Source: Diabrotica undecimpunctata (Eukaryota > Arthropoda > Insecta > Coleoptera > Chrysomelidae). Taken from it: a DNA stretch of 64,000 bases. Position 1 is the first letter of the stretch, and the number at the start of each line of letters is the position of its first letter. The translations under genes and the position numbers were made by a program. The notes beneath the pieces were generated by a model. That model did not search any database. It was not told the origin of the DNA and saw nothing but the letters and a program-made list of their open reading frames with translations. The stretch covers positions 14,672,136-14,736,135 of the forward strand of contig NC_092813.1 of assembly GCF_040954645.1 (NCBI RefSeq), written 5' to 3'. Shown one piece after another: positions 57,501 to 64,000 of the stretch.

Positions 57501-57735
57501 TAGAACATCCACTGTCCAACAAAGCTAAAAATTGATTACCTAAAATCGTGATGGACAAATAAGGTCGAGTGTCATGCTTTGCATGAGCTAATACAAAATC
57601 TAGTAGTACGGACATAGAAGAAATTTTGGAAGTCGGATTTTCAATAGCTGATCCCGACCGACTTACTGTGGACCGGCCCGGAAGTTTTTTGTACAGGTAG
57701 GACAATTCTTTACCATTACTCCGGCATAACCACAC
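54508..57735 (-). CDS. Gypsy-3 Pol (protease, RT, RNase H, integrase)
   Basis: The open 1075-codon frame has protease LLDSGCSKT with D74, using DSG rather than DTG. RT has YLDD at 379-382, with FCVNYKKLN and LDIKSAYWQI. RNase H has QADASDYGIGATL near 526 and TDHYSLKWLY near 593. The integrase zinc region has histidines near 721-729 and C759, C762. The triad is D793, D853 and E888, and a GPY-type C-terminal motif, KFEGPYHITRIL, is present. The nominal start ATG is probably not used: the frame lies minus-one relative to gag and is entered at the AAAAAAC heptamer at 57690-57684. No env or extra ORF lies between the stop and the LTR. Confidence 0.93.
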   Translation of the reverse strand: MWLCRSNGKELSYLYKKLPGRSTVSRSGSAIENPTSKISSMSVLLDFVLAHAKHDTRPYLSITILGNQFLALLDSGCSKTVIGSLGWERLKGVCTLKPSGQPRECTVANGVRCPILGSITIPIQLQDKVKIMEVMVVPSLPHTAILGIDFWISMNIVPDLYSGQWSFRTDNDLPLNHIMAIHSVERLSTTQKMHLDELIETTFRAMGSKIGCTDLVEHEIRTTAKPIKQRHYPLSPALQKHVNTELDKMLKEDIIEPSTSPWASPIVLVRKPDGSYRFCVNYKKLNEVSEKDAYPIPFVSSTLDKLRDARYLSTLDIKSAYWQIKVAKASRPLTAFVVPTRGLFQFKRMPFGLHSAPATWQRFIDRVIGYELEQFVLVYLDDIIICTPTFEQHLDVLAKVFRKLKDAGLTLNREKCHFCKPELKYLGYVVNESGLLVDPEKVEAIVGIPNPQTTSEVRRVIGLASWYRRFIPNFATLIAPLTALLHKNVKFCWDDSCTAALQKIKEHLISAPILTCPNFDLPFIIQADASDYGIGATLSQKFEDGEKVIAYLSRSLSKAERRYTTTEKECLAVLHAVDKFRPYVEGTRFQVITDHYSLKWLYNFKDQAGRVARWAVRLQQYDFEIIHRKGAEHVVPDSLSRSVPCVETIQTTPSNPPIKDSWYIRQLGKIKKTPDKYPDWRIENEQLYKLAKVPYPNLISRIQEWKIVIPKENRTSLIHDHHAPVTCGHQGVYKTLGRISQKYYWPKMKADIARYIRRCETCLKTKPEQKAPRGLMLSMTPTTSRPWQILSLDLVGPLPRSSAGYTFIFTVCDVFSKFVLFFPLRNATSSKIAEHIEDNVFLLFGVPEKIIMDNGKQFHSHQVNTILNKYGVEKRYLSNYSPQGNTVERYHRVLKTMLSAYVEKNHRLWDTYLQKVACAMRSGRHEVTQMTPNFIMFSRELNLRGSDNTALEILDDIYDPLSRSKALLEVFQDVAERIQTAFKKSRTRYNLRRRDDKFTLNQRVWKRVYTLSNKAQGITSGLAPKFEGPYHITRILSPWSYELKDDKGRNLGVWHAKDLKSHPPDADKTDDSDLE

Positions 57736-59492
57736 TTAAAGCAGAATTTTTTACGCGGATCAGGACAATTTCGGAATTTATGCGTATCTTTGTGACAGTT
57801 CCAACACTGTGGTTGTCGGCTAGTAGTGGTGGAGTGAGAAGTAGAAGAAGAGGTAGGAGGGTCTCCTAAAGTACTGGTCCTACTATCAGTGTGGTCGGAA
57901 AAGTTTCCTTGTTGGCCAGTGCTTCCTAAGGAGGTCCGTATCGCGGAGATGTGTGGTGGTTGAGATGGACGATGGTATGCCAGTTCCGGTTCAAGTAAGT
58001 TTCTATAGGAGGTAGAAGGTGGGGTGAAATTCTTCACTCTTTCTTCTGTCTCCTCAACGGCTCTACATAATCGTATTAACTCCTGAACTGTCCTAACCTG
58101 ATGGAGGGCTAATTGACTCTGGATATATGGTAAAAGGTTTCTTCGTAAGATGTTTACTCGGTACTCTTCGGATGGCTGATGGTCTAATCGGCGAAATAAG
58201 TTCTCCACTGCGGTTATGTAAGTCAGAACTTTCTCTTGGCTACCTTGAGTCCTACGGCGAATTTCGTCCCATAAACTGTACTCGTAGTCATATGGTCTAA
58301 ACGCATCCCGTAACTGAGTCACTAGGTCATCCCAAGAATGAAAATTTCCTGTCCTGAACCAATACAACGCCTCTTTTTCGAAGAGTTCCGGGGCAGATAG
58401 AAGAAGTTGGGCTTTACTTATGCCACGTGAGAGCCGGAGTTCTTCAACTCGTTCCAAAAATTCGTTAACGCTAGAACGCCCGTTGAATCTGAGATTCCAT
58501 CGATAAACGAGTGGATTTGAAGAATATGTCCCCTCTCCGTAACCAGGTATAGAAGTAGTATTAGGTCCCAGACGAAGGTTACCAAACTGCGGGGCAAGGG
58601 AGCCTGCGGTATCCACAAATCTACGGGAACAACTAGGTTCTTCTAGCGTTGTCATATTACGGGGATATTCCATTTCATCAATAGCCACTATCCGTGAAAT
58701 ATCAGAAGTGAAGTGAACTTTGGAATTGGATGAACTAGGAAGCTCCTCGTGTGTTTTGTTTAGTCCTCGTGGAAAAGGTGCTCGGGCTGAATCCAGGTAC
58801 GAACTAGATTGTCTAGTCAAAAATTTGCTCGTATATGGAGGAGGGTGGTTTAAATTGTCCTCCGGGTGGTCTACAATGTCTCCTATGATGTTTAGGCTTC
58901 TTGAGATATTGGGTAAACATGGGGGGTTCAAGGTATCCAGAAGGGATTCTTCGGTTTCCCTACTAACCACTGGATTCCGTTGACCATTTGGTTTTGTTCC
59001 GATAGCGGCAGCCGGATCCTCACGTGAGAGTAGATATCGGTTTATCTCTCGTGTTACATCACCACGGTTTCTTCGCATTGGACTAACCATTTCATATGCC
59101 ATATTTAAGTTGGTAAATAATTGGTTACATTGCGTAGTAAGTTTGCATCGTTCTTGCTCATCTTCACGGTTATCGCCTTTAAACCTTTCCAATCGATGAG
59201 ATAAGTGTATCAGTCGTGCACATATTCTACGAAAATCATTTTCATAGTTATCTGGATCAATTTCATTTATCATTTCAGCTAACTCTTCTACTTTATCTCG
59301 ACAAACTGCATATTCTTCAGCGAAAGTCAATGAAATGCAAGATGTAGCTATTTCTTGATTTCCTGTTCCCTTTTCAGATCGAAGTACCTGTCGTAATTTT
59401 GCTCGCTTTTCTTCTACTGTAGCGCCAACCGGTATGCCTCTGATCCGTAGTTCATATGTTAATTCCTCATTCTTTAATCTGTTTACTTCCAT
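57663..59492 (-). CDS. Gypsy-3 Gag
   Basis: An intact 609-residue frame. Residues 4-37 (RLKNEELTYELRIRGIP...KRAKLRQVL) resemble a SAP-type helix-turn-helix. Residues about 330-490 form a retrotransposon capsid domain (EFLERVEELRLSRG, EALYWFRTG, YSLWDEIRRRTQG, RNLLPYIQSQL). The nucleocapsid has a normal knuckle C563-C566-H571-C576 and a second, C584-C587-V592-C597, in which valine replaces the zinc-binding histidine. Gag ends 18 bases after the frameshift heptamer, so most ribosomes would stop there and a minority continue into Pol. The SAP resemblance is by pattern only. Confidence 0.92.
   Translation of the reverse strand: MEVNRLKNEELTYELRIRGIPVGATVEEKRAKLRQVLRSEKGTGNQEIATSCISLTFAEEYAVCRDKVEELAEMINEIDPDNYENDFRRICARLIHLSHRLERFKGDNREDEQERCKLTTQCNQLFTNLNMAYEMVSPMRRNRGDVTREINRYLLSREDPAAAIGTKPNGQRNPVVSRETEESLLDTLNPPCLPNISRSLNIIGDIVDHPEDNLNHPPPYTSKFLTRQSSSYLDSARAPFPRGLNKTHEELPSSSNSKVHFTSDISRIVAIDEMEYPRNMTTLEEPSCSRRFVDTAGSLAPQFGNLRLGPNTTSIPGYGEGTYSSNPLVYRWNLRFNGRSSVNEFLERVEELRLSRGISKAQLLLSAPELFEKEALYWFRTGNFHSWDDLVTQLRDAFRPYDYEYSLWDEIRRRTQGSQEKVLTYITAVENLFRRLDHQPSEEYRVNILRRNLLPYIQSQLALHQVRTVQELIRLCRAVEETEERVKNFTPPSTSYRNLLEPELAYHRPSQPPHISAIRTSLGSTGQQGNFSDHTDSRTSTLGDPPTSSSTSHSTTTSRQPQCWNCHKDTHKFRNCPDPRKKFCFKCGYAGVMVKNCPTCTKNFRAGPQ
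57684..57690 (-). promoter_or_regulatory. Minus-one frameshift slippery site A AAA AAC
   Basis: On the minus strand AAAAAAC is positioned in the gag frame exactly as A AAA AAC, the heptamer used by several retroviruses. Slipping back one base here joins gag to the pol frame with no intervening stop. Nineteen bases downstream, AAGTCGG can pair with CCGACTT across a 21-nt loop, a candidate stimulatory stem. Confidence 0.85.
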
Positions 59493-59968
59493 GATAATTA
59501 ATATTAAATATCCAAATACCGAATAAGGTGTCTATTTCTATAATAATTTAAAGTTCGCAAAAAAATTATATAACAAATGAAAGAGTATACACAAAAATAT
59601 AGTCATGTAAACACACAATTTCCCCTCCTTCCAGGAAGAAAAGAAATTTAAAAGAAAGTCACTCCTAAAATGTGAAAATTTTTTTTTTTTTTTCGTTGTT
59701 ACAAAAAAAATTAATTTTTTTTTTATAAATAATATAAAAATTTAATTAGAAAGTTGTATATAAATAAATATGATAATTTTGTTGTGTTGATGTTTTGTAT
59801 ATATGTTTATTATAGATTAAGGTGTAGGTAGGTTTAAGTACAATATAGCACTAGTATTATTATTTTATTTATTTATTTTTTTATAATAACCTTCCGTTTT
59901 CTAACTACAAAATGTAAACCACAAAAAAAATAACAATAGAAAAGCCTTTAAACCACGTAGGGCGCCAC
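59493..59968 (-). other. Gypsy-3 leader with primer-binding site
   Basis: The 476-bp untranslated leader has TGGCGCCCTACGTGGTT at 59967-59951 on the minus strand, one base inside the 5' LTR. This is a good primer-binding-site candidate whose first eight bases match the lysine-tRNA type TGGCGCCC. The tRNA is not proven. Confidence 0.65.
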
Positions 59969-61607
59969 TGTTACAAAAATATTCTATTTTTATTAATTAA
60001 AGGTAGTATAGTCGGACCAGCTCTTTAAGATTTTGTTTAAATCCAATATATACCCGGAGAGTGGGGTGGGTAAAATGTTATGGCCCAATTTTATCGAATA
60101 ATGCCGCGTATCAGACCATTAGCCATAACCCAGCGGAGGTGTTGTTGTCAACTATCTATGGTTGTCACCTGTCAAGAACTACACTTTGTTTATAGTTTAA
60201 ATTTTTATTAAATAGTGAAGTCAATTGTAAGAATGCTTAGAGCAAATAATATGGATTATTACAATGAATTGAATAACCCCAGCGTATATATATATACCTT
60301 AGGTGCACACTACTTTGTCAACGGTAAGTTTCTAACTATATATTATATCACACCGTTTGTATTTTGTGGTAATTTATTCCTACTAAGTTTCTAACACTAA
60401 CTTAACTAAATTAAATAAACCTTGTAATCTCAACCCCTAATTAGTAGCTAAATATCTACCTTTACTTACGATCTAACTTAATCTAATTATACTTTAAACT
60501 ACTAATTATAATTTAAGGTTACTTTTATTTCAGATATCAATAGTTTCAATTATCTAAACGTCTGGTGGAAGAGAAGGTTATTATAAATACATCAGTTGTA
60601 TGTAACCACAGATAAACTATTTGAATATGTGACTAGTATCATCCCAAATATGATGAGGTAGACAAGATGGTTGTAGGGAAGTTAAAATGGTTAATTCTCA
60701 CCAAGTTTATTGTTTACTTTCCTTCTTAGGGTCTATAGCTTGGTCTTCTATGTATCCAATAACCCTACAATCAGCTTCTTGAAGTTGTAGATCCAAACGA
60801 CGAATAGCTTGTATGGAAGCCAATAAAAAGTAAACACCAAATGGAAGATTTGAAGGAGGAGACGAATATAAAATAAAAGTATAAGGTCTGAAAGTAAAAG
60901 AATAGTCTTAGAAAGTGTTTAAGTTGTGATTGATGGAATAATAGGTCTTAGATAGGACTTACCGTTGATGTAAGGTGACCTTAATGTAAAATAATTCTCA
61001 ATCAAGAATTTAATCCGCTATAAGCGCCTATTTTACAAATAGAATTGATTCCTGATCCTGTTGAGGTGAAATTGAGTTTTAAATCCAGAAATTTTCTGTA
61101 TATTCAGTACCCTTGGCACATGTGAACCCAAAAATCTCAACTTTTTTCCTCAAAAAAAAAAACAACTCAAAAAACCCACAAATCCAACTTTTAAACGAAC
61201 TGATGACAAGATATCCTGTCTCCAACCTATTAGGACCAACTATTCAAAGTACAACTTTTAGTTCCATAAACCAATAAATTGACCTTTAGAAGTTGATGTC
61301 AAGTAACCTGTAAGAAGAGGTTAAATGTCATGTCACTCAAGATAAGCATACCCTGCCATTAACCTAACATGTGACAGTTTTGATAAAGAAAACATTTGAT
61401 AAGAAAACAATAACCTAAACAAGAACAATTTGAAAGATACATGAAGATACTACCAGAAGAAAAATCAACATTAAACAATAACCTAAATTAACTATAAATA
61501 AGTAAGTTTTTATAAAATAAATTCAAATCCAATTTATTGTCTATTTTATTTCTAGTTTCATTGACCACATAAGGAAAATAAACAAAGGAAATATTAAACC
61601 TGTAACA
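59969..61607 (-). repeat. Gypsy-3 5' LTR
   Basis: 1639 bp, the upstream LTR in element orientation, followed by ACCC (61608-61611). Confidence 0.93.
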
Positions 61608-61611
61608 ACCC

Positions 61612-64000
61612 TCAGCCAAATCTTTCAAAACGCCACCAAGGTGGGATGATGAATGTCTCACTGTTTCGAATTCGAGGAAAAATTCTTTTAAAATGTATAA
61701 ATCCAATCTTACTCTTTTAGACTTTCATGAATACAAGAGGAATGAAGCTGTATGTAAACGCACTTTCCGCTCAAAAGCCAAATCTAGTTGGGCTCGATTT
61801 TGTTCCTCACTTAGTAGGCACTTCACCCTCAGAGATTTGGAAAAGGGTAAACAAAATTCAAGGTAAGAAAAAGTACACCGCTAATGATGAAGACATAGTA
61901 GAAAGTCTTTCTACAAAAATATCTCCGGATTATGTCCATCTACCAGTATTTATGCCGAGCATCTCCACTAATGATCACTTTTTACTAACCCCCATTTCAG
62001 CTGACGAACTTAAAACAAATATTAAGAGTTCTGAAAATACAGCTCCTGGTATTGACGGCATTAACTATAGCATGCTATTAAACCTGCCAGTAATTGCCAT
62101 ACATTATTTGTGCAAATTATACAACAATATTTTAATTAAAGGAGACAACTGTGATTCTCTTAAACAATGCTTGGTTATTCCTATACCCAAAGTAAACCAG
62201 CGTACTGCCCTAAGATCTATCTCTCTTATATCTTGTTTGCTTAAAACATTTGAACGAATTATGAAAAGCAGATTAGAATGGTGGTGTGAAAACGAAAATA
62301 TTTTCCCAGTGTGTCAATATGGCTTTCGTAGAAATAAAGGGACTATGGATTGTGTGTCTCAATTAATGACTGATATTCAATTATCCTACTTAAATAATAA
62401 TTATCTATCTGCCATATTTCTTGATATTTCAGGGGCTTATGATAACGTCAATTTAAATATATTATTTGAAAAACTAAAGCACATAGGTATTCCACCTTTA
62501 TGTTCATATGTGTTAGTAAACTTATTTCTTAATACACAGGTATTCATTCAATGTAATGATAGATTGATTGGCCCGAGAGTAGTGCATCAAGGTCTACCAC
62601 AAGCCTCTGTCCTTAGCTCCTCGTTGTATAATCTATACACTATAGATCTTCACAGTATAGGCATTAAATGCAATATATTACAATATGCAGACGACTTCTG
62701 CTTTTACACTGTGAATAATTCATACCAACAAAGTATTAACTCAATAAAAACGATTATGTGTGACGCAAGAGAGTATTTCTTTAAACAAGGGTTTGAACTT
62801 ACTACGAAGAAATCAGCTGTGGTATTTTTTACGCGACATCGTTTACCAGTTATATCCAGCAATAACATAATGTTTAACAGCCTAAGTATACCCGTTCAAA
62901 ATCACTACACTTATCTTGGTATTATATTGGACACCAAGTTAACATGGGACGAACACATTCACAAGTGCTTAATGAAATGTGAGAAAAGTTTAAATATTTT
63001 TAAAGTAGTTAATCGCTATCGATGGGGTGCCGACCCTAAGATTAACTTAATGTTTTATCGTGCGTACACCAGATCCATTCTAGACTATGGAAGCTTTCTA
63101 TACGGATCTGCCACAAACAGTCTTCTTAAAAAACTAGACCGCCTTCAGTATAAGGCTCTGCGATTAGTTCTAGGTGCGCTTAAATCTACACCTACAGAGA
63201 ACCTTCTAGCCGAATCTATGGAACCTCCCTAACATTTAAGACGACTATTTTTAGCTGAAAAATTTATTTTTAAATGCCAGTCTTACAATCAAAATGAGCT
63301 GCTACAAAAAATATGTGATATTTCTGTTTTGGCATAACAGGAATTTTCCTATTCTGGCAGTGGCATATCCTAACGTTTCTGAGTATCTAAACACTCCGTG
63401 TGACTTAACTTTCTTTCAATCAAATTTCAATGTTTCTTATGCCAAAGTCAATGTTTGGTATCTTAATTTTGACAATGAGAATCCAGTTGATTTTCAGCAT
63501 CAGATAGCCAAGCTTAATAATCCATGCAGAATGCGGATGGTTCTAAATTAAGATTAGGAGTCGGTTGTGCTGTATATATTCCGGATCACAAAGAATCCCT
63601 TATGTTTAGGTTAGATAAACAATGCTCTATATACTCTGCAGAAATGTTCGCAATTCATAAAGCCCTAGAATGGGCTGTCAACAAAAAAATTTCTAACCAT
63701 CAAGTTGTAATTATGTCAGATTCAATGTCTACGTTATTAGCTTTAGAAAACTCACGTAAATATTTATATAAATATAGTCTTGTCGTTACAATTTAAGAAA
63801 ACCAACTAAAGCTGCTGGAAGAACATACTACTGTAAATTTCGTCTGGGTAAAGGGACACTTTGGTATTTCCGGCAGAAATACCAAAGCAGATTTTTATGC
63901 TAAAGAGGCAATCTTATCAAAAATAACTTGGCTAGATAGAAGCGATCTAACACCCACTTGCAAGAAAAGTCTAAAACAAAATTAGGACATTGAATGGTAT
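61612..64000 (+). pseudogene. LINE-A ORF2, RT and RNase H (runs off window)
   Basis: Resumes after gypsy-3 with AKSFKTPPRWDDEC, the linker after the endonuclease, then shifts frame near 61800 into a 501-codon open stretch (61727-63232). RT blocks include NTAPGIDGINYSML, LISCLLKTFERI, LDISGAYDNV, GLPQASVLSSSLYNLY and QYADDFCFY near 62690. GLPQAS replaces the usual GLPQGS. RNase H is in 63524-63900 (NADGSKLRLGVGCAVYI, YSAEMFAIHKALEW, SDSMSTLLAL, WVKGHFGISG), separated from RT by a broken stretch 63233-63523. The C-terminus and 3' end lie beyond 64000. Confidence 0.88.

Larger units (their letters stand above)
52770..61607 (-). mobile_element. Gypsy-3, Ty3/gypsy element with 1.64-kb LTRs
   Basis: An 8838-bp element with TGTTAC...GTAACA LTRs, a 4-bp target duplication ACCC (52766-52769, 61608-61611), intact gag and pol on the minus strand, and no env. 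LTRs (1643 and 1639 bp) differ by a 3-nt indel, one A-run length change and a few substitutions by eye, so it is young. It inserted in LINE-A ORF2 between the endonuclease and RT regions. Confidence 0.95.
37791..64000 (+). mobile_element. LINE-A, I-clade LINE split by nested elements (runs off window)
   Basis: Three segments belong to one element. The first, 37791-39180, holds the 5' UTR and most of ORF1. The second, 51684-52769, holds the ORF1 end and ORF2 endonuclease. The third, 61612-64000, holds the linker, RT and RNase H. LINE-B lies between the first and second, gypsy-3 between the second and third. The 5' UTR starts with GTCAAATAACTGTCAAAG, which LINE-B also has near its own start, so A and B are related families. 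The 3' end is outside the window. Confidence 0.85.

Overview
The window is eukaryotic, almost certainly insect, and is close to a pure transposable-element landscape. AT-rich DNA carries BEL/Pao, errantivirus-type Ty3/gypsy and I-clade LINE elements, plus hAT and piggyBac remnants, a combination typical of repeat-rich arthropod genomes. The order cannot be fixed from sequence alone. No complete host gene was recognised. The only non-retroelement exon candidate is a 124-nt THAP zinc-finger exon at 5274-5397 (minus).

Left part (1-7271): degenerate sequence with a minus-strand LINE ORF1 fossil (about 1390-2345), a cluster of old direct and inverted repeats (about 2690-4920), the THAP exon and a piggyBac transposase C-terminus (6318-6743). 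A 9.6 kb BEL/Pao element (7367-17013, minus) has 466-bp LTRs, a TAAGA target duplication and one uninterrupted gag-pol-env ORF of 2449 codons. It sits inside a MITE-like repeat whose second copy (18221-18646) preserves the empty site.

Middle (18669-35000): a decayed errantivirus-like gypsy (gypsy-1, 18669-28862, target duplication CGAG) is interrupted in its integrase by a hAT transposon (23376-26156, 8-bp target duplication, 21-bp perfect TIRs). The hAT carries a 277-bp solo LTR in the intron of its transposase gene. A degraded I-clade LINE (LINE-D, about 28870-34165) and a smaller LINE remnant follow. A 5'-truncated LINE lies on the minus strand (LINE-C, 35270-37716).

Right part (37791-64000) is a set of nested insertions. 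The oldest is LINE-A, an I-clade LINE with endonuclease, RT and RNase H whose pieces lie at 37791-39180, 51684-52769 and 61612-64000 (it runs off the window). LINE-B (39181-51672, 11-bp target duplication) inserted into LINE-A ORF1. Gypsy-2 (39567-46809, CCCG duplication), apparently intact with indistinguishable LTRs, inserted into LINE-B ORF1. Gypsy-3 (52770-61607, minus, ACCC duplication, 1.64-kb LTRs) inserted into LINE-A ORF2 and uses a canonical A AAA AAC minus-one frameshift site between gag and pol.

The expression strategies of the three well-preserved LTR elements differ. BEL makes one polyprotein that includes env. Gypsy-2 has a fused gag-pol frame and an env that is probably translated from a spliced mRNA. 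Gypsy-3 uses programmed frameshifting and has no env. LTR divergence read by eye (0/222 for gypsy-2, 3/466 for BEL, a few per 1640 for gypsy-3, 3/183 for gypsy-1) agrees with the state of their reading frames.
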